Source: Micrococcus porci
GTDB lineage: Bacteria; Actinomycetota; Actinomycetes; Actinomycetales; Micrococcaceae
Length of the DNA stretch: 64,000 nt
Direction: 5' to 3'
Assembly: GCF_020097155.1 (NCBI RefSeq)
Contig: NZ_CP083691.1
Span: forward strand, 2,356,001 to 2,420,000
The notes beneath the pieces are model-generated. The model had not been told where the DNA came from and made no database searches. It worked only from the letters and a program-made list of their open reading frames with translations. Positions 7,182-14,496 of the stretch are shown piece by piece (position 1 is the first letter of the stretch; each line of letters begins with the position of its first letter). Position numbers and translations under genes: made by a program.

Positions 7182-7658
7182 TCAGGACCGAGCCCATTCC
7201 CTCATCTGGGCTGGAAGAGCTCCGAGTCGAGACTCCCACCAGTCGAGGTCGGCCTGGCAGCCCCTGCCCTGCGAACGGGGACGCAACGTGACCTGGGCTC
7301 GGAACTCCTGCGCCCCTGCCTCCTCCACCACCCGCAGGCGAAGCCACGCCACCTCGGGGGAATACTCCGGGAACAGCTCGAGGGAGAAGCACCGGTCCGG
7401 CCACGCCGGCCGCCCGCGGCCGAAGTCCTCCCCCACGAGACCGATCTCCTGGAAGTTGAGATCCTCATACCGGACCGGCTCCTGGGCATAGGCACCCTGC
7501 ACCTTGAACGTCTCCCCCGGCACCCCCCACGACAGACCGACACAGGGCAACCCGAGCCGCTCCACACTCCATGGCCACATCATGGATTTCAGGCACTCCT
7601 GCCCCAGAATCGAGTCCCCATGCACACGGACGCTGACGGACTGCGCACCCCCGCTCAT
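7182..7658 (-). CDS. Hypothetical protein, 158 residues
   Basis: I do not recognise a family. The minus-strand reading has a balanced, soluble composition with aromatic residues (KSMMWPWSVERLGLP, ARGRPAWPDRCFSLELFPEY, LDWWESRLGALPAQM), unlike the proline- and arginine-rich readings of the opposite strand. ATG 7658 (MSGGAQSVSV) is preferred over the upstream ATG because it follows closely the only sensible coding start, but neither has a clear ribosome site. No neighbours share its strand closely, so context gives no role. Confidence 0.5.
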   Translation of the reverse strand: MSGGAQSVSVRVHGDSILGQECLKSMMWPWSVERLGLPCVGLSWGVPGETFKVQGAYAQEPVRYEDLNFQEIGLVGEDFGRGRPAWPDRCFSLELFPEYSPEVAWLRLRVVEEAGAQEFRAQVTLRPRSQGRGCQADLDWWESRLGALPAQMREWARS

Positions 7659-7793
7659 GCGCCGCACGCTAGTCACTAAACCGGCGCGGAGGAAGGTGGC
7701 ACCCCACTGATCCGCGCCGATCGGCCACGATCAGACGTTGCGCGTGACATCACCACCTTGGCGATGAGTGCGCGGCGCGGCCACCGCCGCAGG

Positions 7794-8120
7794 TCAGTGG
7801 GAGCTGGAACCGATTTCGATGACCAGCACACCGGCCATGATCAGCAAGATCCCCAAGATCATGGTGCGGGTCAGGGGTTCCTTGAATAGGACATGGGACG
7901 CGATCGCGGTCAAGGCAACCCCCGCGGCGGCCCAGATCCCGTAGGCGACACCGAGCCCGATCCCGGCGCGCAGCGCGAGGGTCAGGAAGACAAAGGCCAG
8001 CACGTAACCGACGGCCACGGCCGCGTAGAACCCACGACGGCCGGCGGCCGCCACACGCAGGCACAGGGTGGCAGCCACCTCGGACAGGACGGCCCCGGCT
8101 AGGAATAGCCACTGCATCAC
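7794..8120 (-). CDS. Small multidrug resistance (SMR) family transporter, second subunit of a pair
   Basis: A 108-residue inner-membrane protein with four transmembrane helices. Helix 1 (WLFLAGAVLSEVAATLCLRV) carries the essential Glu of the SMR family (position 14, in LSEV). Helix 3 contains the family motif GLGVAYGIWAAAGV and the tail reads GVLVIEIG. The start overlaps the stop of the upstream SMR gene by four bases (ATGA), and the two differ in sequence, so they probably act as a heterodimer, as EbrAB and YkkCD do. Likely substrates are quaternary ammonium compounds or small cations driven out by proton antiport; the exact substrate is not readable. Confidence 0.88.
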   Translation of the reverse strand: MMQWLFLAGAVLSEVAATLCLRVAAAGRRGFYAAVAVGYVLAFVFLTLALRAGIGLGVAYGIWAAAGVALTAIASHVLFKEPLTRTMILGILLIMAGVLVIEIGSSSH

Positions 8121-8473
8121 GCTGCCCCCGCCTGCTGCTCGTCGGTGTCGGGGGTATGGTGCGATCCCAGTTCAACCATCAGAACGCCGGCGATCACCAG
8201 GGCGATCCCAATCCCCATCATGGCCGTGATCCGTTCGTCGAACAGGACGGCGGACAGCACCGCCGTTGCGGCGACACCCAACGCGCCCCAGATGCCGTAA
8301 GCGACACCGAGGGCCATTCCGCGCTTCAGTACCAGGGTGAGGAAGGTGAAGGCTGAGACGTAGCCCAGCAGGACGACCGCGTACAGCGCGGGGTGGGTGA
8401 GTGCTGCCTTGAGTGACAGCGATGCGATGACTTCGCTACCGACGGCGCCGGCGAGCAGGAACCATTTGGTCAT
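8117..8473 (-). CDS. Small multidrug resistance (SMR) family transporter, first subunit of a pair
   Basis: A 118-residue, four-helix membrane protein. Helix 1 (TKWFLLAGAVGSEVIASLSL) holds the proton/substrate Glu13. MALGVAYGIWGALGV is the helix-3 motif and VIAGVLMVELG the last helix. A hydrophilic tail (HHTPDTDEQQAGAA) is absent from the partner, and such length asymmetry is usual in paired SMRs. The ATG at 8473 is chosen because AGGAGAG stands just before it; the longer frame begins with non-homologous residues. It is transcribed from a TAGAAT box at 8529-8534 towards the partner gene. Confidence 0.88.
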   Translation of the reverse strand: MTKWFLLAGAVGSEVIASLSLKAALTHPALYAVVLLGYVSAFTFLTLVLKRGMALGVAYGIWGALGVAATAVLSAVLFDERITAMMGIGIALVIAGVLMVELGSHHTPDTDEQQAGAA

Positions 8474-8528
8474 GGTCTCTCCTGGAAGGGGCGAGCGCCT
8501 GCATGCGGCTCGGCCGTGTCTGTTCATG

Positions 8529-8534
8529 ATTCTA
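8529..8534 (-). promoter_or_regulatory. Likely -10 element of the SMR pair
   Basis: The minus strand reads GGTAGAATCATG, with TAGAAT matching the sigma-70 consensus at five of six positions, 56 bases before the first SMR start. No strong -35 is visible. The short leader holds no ykkC-type guanidine riboswitch that I can recognise. Confidence 0.45.
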
Positions 8535-8571
8535 CCGGCTGGACGCTGGTGTCCCCGCGTTTCCGAGAGGC

Positions 8572-8961
8572 GTGCTTCGTGGATGCACCGCCATACACGC
8601 GCTCATGCCGCTATTTGCTGGGCCCACCTGCTCGGTTTTCAGGTGTCGATTCCTGCTCGCGTTTCAGCAGTCATTGACAACAACTCTCGCCAGCAAGCCC
8701 GGGCCGACCCTGGACCGACCGTTGGTGGACACACTCACCGGCTCCAGGCACAAGAACCTTAAGGAGCTGCACCCCGGCTCGAGCGGGCGCAGCGAGATCC
8801 GGATCCTCTTCGCCTTCGACCCCCGCCGGCAGGCAATCCTGTTGGTGGCCGGGGACAAGGCCGGGGCCTGGAAGAAGTGGTACGCCACGAACATCCCCCT
8901 GGCCGAGGAACGCCTCGACGCCCACCTCCACGCGCTCCGCAGCACCCCACCCGGTGCTTAA
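8572..8961 (+). pseudogene. RelE/ParE-superfamily (Gp49/HigB-like) toxin gene, N-terminal part lost
   Basis: The last 80 or so residues match the phage Gp49-like toxin family: PTLDRPLVDTLTGSRHKNLK, ELHPGSSGRSEIRILFAFDP, QAILLVAGDKAGAWKKWY, and a final helix AEERLDAHLHAL. The first strand-helix of the family (a W-x-I or VE-W-x-x-x-L segment) is absent; the 40 or so residues ahead of the match (MLRGCTAIHALMPLF and on) are unrelated. Without that segment the toxin is probably inactive. The related antitoxin should follow directly and does so only as a stub. Confidence 0.6.
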
Positions 8962-9040
8962 GAGCGAAACCGTGAACCTGAGCAGCACCCCTGAGACCAG
9001 CACTGCTTACATCTCACCCCCAGCACCCAGGAGAGCCCCC

Positions 9041-9130
9041 ATGCACACCCTCGACCAGCTCACCGCCCAGCGGCCCCCGCACGCAAGGACCCCCATGAAC
9101 AGCTCCTCGGCCCGCCCTGACGTCATGTAG
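9041..9130 (+). pseudogene. Stub of the cognate antitoxin gene
   Basis: After CAGGAGAG and an ATG the frame reads MHTLDQLTAQRPPHARTPMN and stops at 9128-9130 after 29 residues. The MxTLDxLxAxRP opening is the usual start of the helix-turn-helix antitoxins that follow Gp49-like toxins. The helix-turn-helix part is missing and is replaced by a short GC-rich tandem repeat. The call rests on position and the opening motif. Confidence 0.4.
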
Positions 9131-9140
9131 ATGCTCCTGG

Positions 9141-9199
9141 CCCCCACCTGCCCCCGAACCTCGGCCCCCACCCCCACCTGCCCCCGAACCTCGGCCCCA
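9141..9199. repeat. Tandem repeat, two 30-base units
   Basis: Two adjacent, virtually identical copies of a C-rich unit containing CCTGCCCCCGAACCTCGG, the first at 9141-9170 and the second at 9171-9199. They lie exactly where the antitoxin reading breaks off, so replication slippage may have contributed to the decay. Confidence 0.8.
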
Positions 9200-9205
9200 C
9201 CCCCC

Positions 9206-9400
9206 ATCAACTACGACCTGGACACCCTGGCCGACAAGGTCCTCGTCGAGCATTAGGGGACGTGGTCGATTCGAGAGGGCATCGACCCGCACTCCCTCGC
9301 CTTTCAGCAGCTGTGCACGGCGCCCTCCACCCCTGCCCCGCCGAGGGCAGTCCCCCATGGCAACGGGGCAAACCCCGCACGTCGCCAGCTGGTCCACGCA
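9206..9400 (+). pseudogene. Decayed ORF with an in-frame stop
   Basis: One frame reads INYDLDTLADKVLVEH, then TAG (9254-9256), then GTWSIREGIDPHSLAFQQL. Both halves look protein-like and are in the same frame, so one CAG-to-TAG change would explain the break. No start codon survives: it would lie in the tandem repeat. I do not recognise the family. The rest of 9400-9788 holds nothing I can support apart from an 18-base repeat at 9522-9539. Confidence 0.35.
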
Positions 9401-9521
9401 CCCCCGGCATGACAACGAGATGCCGCTGAACCTTGAAGCCCACCGTGCCGCAGATGAGCACCTTCCGGAGGCGCGACGACCGCCACACCCGCCCACCCAG
9501 TGAGGCTTCGCTCCGATACTC

Positions 9522-9539
9522 GGCACAATCGGTCGTTTC
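9522..9539. repeat. 18-base direct repeat, copy 1
   Basis: GGCACAATCGGTCGTTTC occurs here and identically at 15839-15856. The second copy lies directly in front of the Abi_C-type gene. The stretch between them contains the partition genes, both IS5-like elements and the MFS gene. It may be a shared promoter remnant or a trace of recombination. Confidence 0.7.
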
Positions 9540-9788
9540 TGGCACACGCCCCAGACGTCTCCGGCAGCCTCCCCAAGTCGCCTGCCAGACGGCCAAAGAC
9601 TGGCCTCAATCAGCTCGCCACAACACCGGCCCCGGCGGGGTTTGTGGCAGACGTCTTTCAGCCTGCCCACGTTGCGCAGTGAACACGGGGCCGGCACCCA
9701 GGACGCTCAAGGGTCCTCAGCCCTGGAAGGGGCAGGCGTCTCCGATGGCCTGGAGGATCAGCTCAGACCCCTCGGCCTGGCGCACCGG

Positions 9789-10085
9789 TCAGTTCATCAG
9801 GTGCGCGCGGACCAGGGCCTCGATGACCGCAGCCTGGCTGGGCGTTGCCGGGTTCGTGGCGGCCTCTCGGCGCACCGCGTCGCGGATCGCTTCGGGCACC
9901 CGCACGTTCAGCGCCACGGTCGGCGCCCCACGCCGAGCCAGGGGCGCATACCCGCCGGCCGGGTCCGAGGCTGTCGCCGGCTCTACGGGGATCACCGCTC
10001 CGGGAGCCGGGGTGTGGGGTGCCGGGGTGGGCTTGCGTCGCTGTGCTCGCAGGCTCAGGTCGGGCTCAAGCTGCTTCTCGTTCAT
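9789..10085 (-). CDS. Small ribbon-helix-helix-like partner of ParA
   Basis: A 98-residue protein. A proline/alanine-rich, probably unstructured N-terminus (residues 1-50) is followed by TVALNVRVPEAIRDAVRREA and a helix SQAAVIEALVRAHL. A V-x-L-x-V-R-V strand followed by two helices is the layout of ribbon-helix-helix DNA binders that serve as the centromere-binding ParB/ParG-type partner. The start overlaps the parA stop by four bases (ATGA), so the two are translationally coupled. The assignment to ribbon-helix-helix is by pattern, while the partition role comes from context. Confidence 0.6.
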   Translation of the reverse strand: MNEKQLEPDLSLRAQRRKPTPAPHTPAPGAVIPVEPATASDPAGGYAPLARRGAPTVALNVRVPEAIRDAVRREAATNPATPSQAAVIEALVRAHLMN

Positions 10086-10864
10086 GCGGTGATCCTTTCG
10101 AAGATGAGGCCGGCCAGGTCGGCGTAGGCGGCGGCGACGGGTTCGCCCTTCTCGTAGCGGCCTAGCCAGTCGCAGGCCAGACGTGCCTTTGGGACGATGG
10201 AGCGGGCGGGCACCAGGGGGGTGAGCAGCAGCCCGGTCTCGCGCAGCTCCTCGACGGCGACGGTCTGGTCCTTGGGGGTGATGTGGTCTCGGTAGTCCGA
10301 GACGACGATGCCCACCTCGACGAGCCGGTCTGGCGCTCCCAGCAGCGCCATGGACTGTTTGAACGCGGCCACGCTCTGGCGCGCCCCGTGTACCCCGTCG
10401 CAGCCGTCCGAGGTGGGGCGGGCGGCGTAGATCACCCCGTCTGAGGCGGTGAACGCGTTCTGGGTCAACGGCCCGCCCTGACGGTTGGGGCAGTCGATGA
10501 CCACCAGATCTGCCTGCAGATCGCTCAAGGCCATGCGCAGACGCAGGTGGGCGTGGTCCGCTCGGTCGGACTCCTGGTGCGACAAGGACCGATCAGAGGG
10601 AACCACGCGAAGGTTCTCGTGCCAGCCGGAGGGCACGGCCAGATCCTGCACCCAGCCGGTGGGGTCGGGGTTGCCGATCACCGCGCCGATGTGCAGGCCA
10701 GGCTCGGTGGGTTCCACGTCCACCCACTTCGTGGCAGCCGCACGAGGATCCAGATCGATCAGGACCACCTGTCGGCCCTGCTCAGCCCAGGACATGGCCA
10801 AGGAAACAGCAGTCGTCGTCTTGGCGACACCGCCGGCCTCGGAGTAGACCATCAAGGTATGCAT
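10082..10864 (-). CDS. parA: ParA-family partition ATPase with an altered Walker A box
   Basis: A 260-residue MinD/ParA ATPase of plasmid type; these proteins move plasmid copies apart on the nucleoid. The P-loop reads SEAGGVAKTTTAVSLA; the usual form is KGGVGKTT, so the signature lysine at its start is replaced by Ala and one Gly by Ala. Further blocks are VVLIDLDPRAAATKW (A'), LVVIDCPNRQGG (Walker B) and GIVVSDYR. No N-terminal DNA-binding domain is present, as in type Ib ParA. No clear ribosome site precedes either ATG (10864 or 10852). It lies next to a perfect inverted repeat that may be the centromere or operator. Confidence 0.85.
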   Translation of the reverse strand: MHTLMVYSEAGGVAKTTTAVSLAMSWAEQGRQVVLIDLDPRAAATKWVDVEPTEPGLHIGAVIGNPDPTGWVQDLAVPSGWHENLRVVPSDRSLSHQESDRADHAHLRLRMALSDLQADLVVIDCPNRQGGPLTQNAFTASDGVIYAARPTSDGCDGVHGARQSVAAFKQSMALLGAPDRLVEVGIVVSDYRDHITPKDQTVAVEELRETGLLLTPLVPARSIVPKARLACDWLGRYEKGEPVAAAYADLAGLIFERITA

Positions 10865-10884
10865 GCACGCATGCTTTTACGCAA

Positions 10885-10926
10885 GCTCCCTAGTCAGCAA
10901 GCATGCAAGCGTGCTGACTAGGGAGC
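10885..10926. promoter_or_regulatory. Perfect inverted repeat upstream of parA, possible parS/operator
   Basis: Arms GCTCCCTAGTCAGCA (10885-10899) and TGCTGACTAGGGAGC (10912-10926) are perfectly complementary around 12 bases. The wider 10857-10955 stretch is dense in GCATGC, GCAAGC and GCTAGC words, an iteron-like composition. Type Ib partition loci place their centromere just upstream of parA, where it also serves as operator. Function is inferred from position. Confidence 0.6.
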
Positions 10927-11075
10927 ATGCAAGTTAGCTAGCGTGCTAGCAAGTTTCTCTGGGTGCCTACTCAGGCAAACCAGGCAAAGAGCCCTCGCGG
11001 AACTACCGAAACCTTCAGAGCCGCCCATTAGGTGTACTGACCGGGGACGTTGATCGACCCGATCGAGTTCGGCTA

Positions 11076-12016
11076 GGGCGTGTCTGAGAATGGATCCAGG
11101 GGGCCAGCTGACACCCTGGAAGGCATGTCCCGCTTCCAGATGCTCTCCGATGCCCAATGGGAGTTGATCGCCCCGATGCTCCCGACCCGGACCGGCAGGG
11201 CCGGCAGGCCGTTCTCGGACGCCCGCACGATGGTGGAGGCGATCATCTACCGATATCGGTGCGGGATTGCATGGAGGGATCTGCCCGAGGTCTACGGGCC
11301 TTGGCAGACCGTGTGGACCTGGCACCGGCGCTTAGCTGAAGAGGGCACCTGGGATGCGGTGCTGGCGAGGCTGACCGCCGCCGCGGACGCCGAAGGCCTG
11401 ATCGATTGGTCGGTCTCGGTGGACTCCACGATCGCCCGCGCGCATCAGCACGCGACGAACATCACCCGCCTCACAGGGGGATGGGTCGAACTACAGGAAT
11501 CTGCATGAGGAGCCGGCCGATCACGGCATCGGGCGCTCCCGGGGAGGGCTGAGCACGAAGATCCATCAGCTCGTCGATGGGACCGGGCTGCCGCTGGTCA
11601 GCCTGATCACCCCCGGCCAAGCCGGGGACTCCCCGATGCTGCTGCCGCTGCTGGGGCGGCTGCGCGTGGCACGGCCGGTAGGGCGGCCCCGGACCCGCCC
11701 CGAGGCGGTGCTGGGCGACAAGGCGTACTCCTCCCGGGCGATCCGCACCCACCTGCGTGCCCGCCGGATCAAAGCCGTGATCCCCGAGCCGGCGGATCAG
11801 CAGGGCCACCGCAGGCGCCGCGGCTCGGCCGGTGGCCGTCCCGTGGGCCTGGACTCGCAGGCTTACAAGGGCCGGAACGTGATCGAGCGCCAGTACGCGC
11901 ACCTGAAGCAATGGCGGGGCCTGGCGACCCGGTACGACAAGTACGCGATCGTCTACCGGGCCGCCGTGGTGTTGAACGCTGTGCTCGCGTGGTCCAAACG
12001 ATTGTCAGACATGCCC
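11076..12016 (+). mobile_element. IS5-like insertion sequence A (941 bases)
   Basis: Terminal inverted repeats are GGGCGTGTCTGAGAA on the left (11076-11090) and TTGTCAGACATGCCC on the right (12002-12016), with two mismatches. The flanks are TA on both sides (11074-11075 and 12017-12018), within a CTAG context, which matches the target choice of the IS427-type group. Two overlapping transposase frames fill it. Confidence 0.85.
11125..11508 (+). CDS. IS5-like element A, transposase N-terminal frame
   Basis: From ATG 11125 (MSRFQMLSDAQWELIAPMLP) the frame gives the DUF4096-type N-terminal domain (RPFSDARTMVEAIIYRYRCG, IAWRDLPEVYGPWQTVW) and the first catalytic Asp in SVDSTIARAHQHA. It stops at 11506-11508 after GGWVELQESA, where full-length relatives continue straight into GxSRGGLxTKIH. 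That continuation is found in the next frame, so a frameshift (+1 or -2) is needed for the full transposase. Confidence 0.8.
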   Translation: MSRFQMLSDAQWELIAPMLPTRTGRAGRPFSDARTMVEAIIYRYRCGIAWRDLPEVYGPWQTVWTWHRRLAEEGTWDAVLARLTAAADAEGLIDWSVSVDSTIARAHQHATNITRLTGGWVELQESA

Positions 12017-12019
12017 TAG
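11510..12019 (+). CDS. IS5-like element A, transposase C-terminal frame
   Basis: The frame picks up at EEPADHGIGRSRGGLSTKIH, then PLVSLITPGQAGDSPMLLPL, the second Asp in VLGDKAYSS and the Glu region KGRNVIERQYAHLKQWRGLA. The first ATG inside is at 11636, but the homologous sequence begins about 125 bases earlier, so this is a frameshift product and not an independent gene. The TAG stop (12017-12019) lies in the flanking target duplication, so the coding frame runs through the whole right end of the IS. The 11510 boundary is approximate. Confidence 0.75.
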   Translation, partial: EPADHGIGRSRGGLSTKIHQLVDGTGLPLVSLITPGQAGDSPMLLPLLGRLRVARPVGRPRTRPEAVLGDKAYSSRAIRTHLRARRIKAVIPEPADQQGHRRRRGSAGGRPVGLDSQAYKGRNVIERQYAHLKQWRGLATRYDKYAIVYRAAVVLNAVLAWSKRLSDMP

Positions 12020-12483
12020 TCGTCTGCGTGCAGAAGGTCGTAGAGGTTCGCGTAGTCGGTATCAGAAAGCTTGTCGTTCCAGTGGGCTGCTGCGACCTCC
12101 CCGAACTCACCGGGCTGGGTCACGGTGTAGGCCGGGTCATCGGTGGGTGCGGGGTCGATGTAGGGGTAGCTGGCGAGGTAGGCGAGCACTTCGTCACGGG
12201 GCAGAAGGCCCGCCGCGTAGAGGTCGATGACTTCGGCCGGCCACAGAGGATGTGTGGCGGGCCTGTCGGCCAGGCTCGTGCGGGCACGGGTGAGGTATTC
12301 GCTGATGCTCGACTGGGCTCGGCCGAGCGCACCGGCAAGCTGCTGCTGGGTTACTCCCACCTCGGCAGCCTTGACGAGCTGCACACGGCGGAGCACGGCA
12401 AGGGCGACGGTGGTGCCCTGGAGCTGTGCAAGTTGCTGGGTGGCCTCGTCAGGGGTGGTCGGGGGGATCAGGGTCAGGGTCAT
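12016..12483 (-). CDS. Helix-turn-helix regulator, 155 residues
   Basis: From ATG 12483 (MTLTLIPPTTPDEATQQL) the protein has a helical N-terminus and a clear helix-turn-helix AAEVGVTQQQLAGALGRAQS followed by SISEYLTRART. The C-terminal half (WPAEVIDLYAAGLLPRDEVL, then YTVTQPGEFGEVAA) is acidic and helical and may mediate dimerisation or partner binding. A perfect 16-base palindrome lies 29 bases upstream of the start, which suggests autoregulation. IS element A sits directly against its stop codon, but the uninterrupted sequence would have given the same TAG, so the protein appears complete. It could be a plasmid copy or partition regulator, or an antitoxin. Confidence 0.65.
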   Translation of the reverse strand: MTLTLIPPTTPDEATQQLAQLQGTTVALAVLRRVQLVKAAEVGVTQQQLAGALGRAQSSISEYLTRARTSLADRPATHPLWPAEVIDLYAAGLLPRDEVLAYLASYPYIDPAPTDDPAYTVTQPGEFGEVAAAHWNDKLSDTDYANLYDLLHADD

Positions 12484-12965
12484 GGAGCACCTCTTTCGTC
12501 CGCTCACAGAATATCGGGTACCCGATAAAGAGGAGGAGGGGTGCACATCGAACCGCGCCTGGACCTTGATGAAGACTCTGGGGTAGCCGATCACATCGTG
12601 GCGGGGTAGCTACTGACTGGTCATGTCCGGTTCCTGTCCTGGGGCTCTGCGGGCCGTTCGGGCTTGTTGTGCTCGGATTCTGCCTGGTCGGGGTTAGGGA
12701 CCGGGGAGAGGGCTCGGGGACTGGTGGAGCACCCTGCCCGAACCTGCCAGCCTGTAGGAGCGGGGGGCGGCGCGGCGTGCCTCCGGTCCCCTGATAGGCC
12801 TAAAAGGGCGGATCGTGGTGGGGACTAGAGGCTCCGGTGACGCTGGGGTGATGGTTCAGCCCGCAGTGTGCGTATGGGTATACCAGGGTAGACAGAGCGC
12901 ATGGCGACTCGGGGGTGGTGGGTACGCAGCGACCACATCAGCGGATGGGGACGATCGGCCCCGCC
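12484..12965. other. 482-base stretch without a convincing gene
   Basis: Apart from the operator palindrome near its left end, I see no coding pattern on either strand. It holds AGGCCT and GGTATACC short palindromes and purine-rich runs. It may contain the promoter of the regulator and replication or recombination sites of the former plasmid, but nothing specific can be shown. Confidence 0.5.
12512..12527. promoter_or_regulatory. Perfect 16-base palindrome, likely operator of the HTH gene
   Basis: TATCGGGTACCCGATA lies 29 bases before the ATG of the regulator at 12483, where the promoter should be. The dimeric HTH protein it precedes is the obvious candidate ligand. Confidence 0.6.
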
Positions 12966-13394
12966 TCAGTCGTCCTCACCGTGCAGATAAACGCGCAACA
13001 CGCTCACGAATCGCTTGTGGATCTCTAGGACGTCCCGGCCACGCCCATCAACGCCCGATTCCCATGCCTCGAGAACATCCACGAGCTCCGCAGCGGCGTC
13101 GTTCACAGGACGCGGGGCGAACAGCCGCAGCTCCCACGCGATCCGCGCCAACTCAGCGGTTTCACCCCATTCCTCGTTGTCACCGGGCACAGCGGCATGC
13201 TCGTGGACGTAGTCGAGCAGGTACTGCTCAACACGGTCGGCCTCACGCAGGAACTCAGCACCGACCCTGGCCACATGTTCCTTCCTCTCGGCTTGTCGAG
13301 CGCGATCATCCGCCAGCTTGCCCGTCAGGAACGTTGCCCCTCCCGCGATCAAAGCGCCCAGCACCACGCCTCCGAGTCCAATCCACGCGTCCAT
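12966..13394 (-). CDS. Membrane-anchored hypothetical protein, 142 residues
   Basis: One N-terminal transmembrane segment (WIGLGGVVLGALIAGGATFL) is followed by a long amphipathic, probably coiled-coil region (KLADDRARQAERKEHVARV, GAEFLREADRVEQYLLDYV) and an acidic helical tail (VLEIHKRFVSVLRVYLHGED). This layout is common among small actinobacterial and phage-associated proteins with the bulk in the cytoplasm. I cannot assign a function. It stands alone between the two IS5-like elements. Confidence 0.6.
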   Translation of the reverse strand: MDAWIGLGGVVLGALIAGGATFLTGKLADDRARQAERKEHVARVGAEFLREADRVEQYLLDYVHEHAAVPGDNEEWGETAELARIAWELRLFAPRPVNDAAAELVDVLEAWESGVDGRGRDVLEIHKRFVSVLRVYLHGEDD

Positions 13395-13616
13395 GAGGCT
13401 AAGTGTGGAGGAGCCCTCCCGCCCCGCGGCCTCCTACCCCCAGCGACGCCAGGGCGGAACCCGGTCAAACGTCCTTTCCACCCCGGACAGCACCGGGCTG
13501 CTTCGATCTTCCGCCGGCAACTGACACGCCCAGGCTCACCCGCCTCACGTGATCCACCTCACTTCTAGGGCGTGTTGCTAAAGGGTTTCAAGCTTTGGGT
13601 GCGCCAGTCTTGAGGG

Positions 13617-14006
13617 GTGTCGCGTGATGTCATCTCGGACGAGGTCTGGGCCGTGATCGGCCCGCTGTTCCCTGCCCCGAAGTCCACGGGTCGGCCCCCG
13701 GTGGATCGGCGCGCGGTGGTCGAGGCCACCGCGTGGCGCTTCCGCACCGGAGCTCCGTGGCGGGATCTGCCCGAGCGGTTCGGGAACTGGAACACGATCT
13801 ACAAGAACTTCAACCGGTGGGCCGCCCAGGGTGTGTGGGAGCGCGTGCTCGAGCGCACTCAGTCGATGGCACAGCAGGCTGGCGAGCTGGATTGGGTGGC
13901 CTCGATCGATTCCACGATCGTGCGCGTCCATCAGCACGGGGCGACCCTGCCCCGCCCCACAGGGGGCCCTGATGAACTACAAGAAATCCGGGGACGAGCC
14001 GGCTGA
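13617..14006 (+). CDS. IS5-like element B, transposase N-terminal frame
   Basis: The GTG-started frame (MSRDVISDEVWAVIGPLFPA) carries the DUF4096-type domain (RRAVVEATAWRFRTGAPWRD, LPERFGNWNTIYKNFNRW) and the first catalytic Asp in SIDSTIVRVHQHG. After GGPDELQEIRGRAG it stops, while family members continue in the next frame, as in element A. Confidence 0.8.
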   Translation: MSRDVISDEVWAVIGPLFPAPKSTGRPPVDRRAVVEATAWRFRTGAPWRDLPERFGNWNTIYKNFNRWAAQGVWERVLERTQSMAQQAGELDWVASIDSTIVRVHQHGATLPRPTGGPDELQEIRGRAG

Positions 14007-14496
14007 TCATGCCATCGGACGCTCCCGCGGCGGTCTGACGACGAAGTCTCATCTGGTCTGTGATGGCAAGGGCAGGGTGCTGGCGTTCGTGGTGACCGGC
14101 GGGCAGGTGGCGGACACCTCGATGTTGGCCACCACGCTGGAGCTGATCAGCGTGGCCGGCGCCCGTGGGCGGCCCAGGGCGCGGCCTGACCGCCTGATTG
14201 CGGACAAGGGCTACCCCTCGAAGGCGAACCGGTCTTGGCTGCGCCGGCATGGCATCGCGGCCACGATCCCCGAGCGGGCCGATCAGATCGCGCACCGGCG
14301 CCGCCGCCCAGGAAGACCGATCGACTTCGGTGAAGACCAGCGCCAGCGCTATCGGGGCCGCAATGTCGTGGAGCGGTGCTTCAACCGGCTCAAACAGTGG
14401 CGAGGAATCGCGATGCGCTCGGACAAGTACGCCCGGAGCTATCACGCCGGGCTCTGCCTCGCCGCGACACTGCATTGGCTGACTACTACCCTTTAG
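13971..14496 (+). CDS. IS5-like element B, transposase C-terminal frame
   Basis: From about 13971 the frame reads MNYKKSGDEPADHAIGRSRG, then TKSHLVCDGKGRVLAFVVTG, the second catalytic Asp in LIADKGYPSKAN, and the Glu in YRGRNVVERCFNRLKQWRG. A formal ATG lies further upstream at 13831 and another at 13971. Full activity needs frame fusion with the preceding frame (+1 or -2 shift). The stop lies inside the right terminal repeat. Confidence 0.75.

Noticed and set aside
8474..8571. Guanidine (ykkC-type) riboswitch in front of the SMR pair
   Set aside because: SMR genes are often controlled this way, so I looked for the conserved CTGG-TCCGAGAG and ACGR loop elements and found none. The leader after the TAGAAT box is only about 50 bases.
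9141..9199. CRISPR array
   Set aside because: Only two contiguous 30-base units without spacers, and no cas genes in the window. It is a simple tandem duplication.
9014..9697. Several long minus-strand readings of up to 227 residues in the decayed region
   Set aside because: They are Gly/Arg/Ala-rich shadow frames through a tandem repeat, with no domain and no ribosome site. The only protein-like stretches are on the plus strand.
10857..10955. Plasmid replication origin
   Set aside because: The iteron-like composition is suggestive, but no rep gene is within the window and a partition centromere explains the position equally well.
12016..12483. Truncation of the HTH regulator by IS element A
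   Set aside because: Removing the IS and one TA copy gives the same TAG stop after the last Asp codon, so the reading is unchanged by the insertion.
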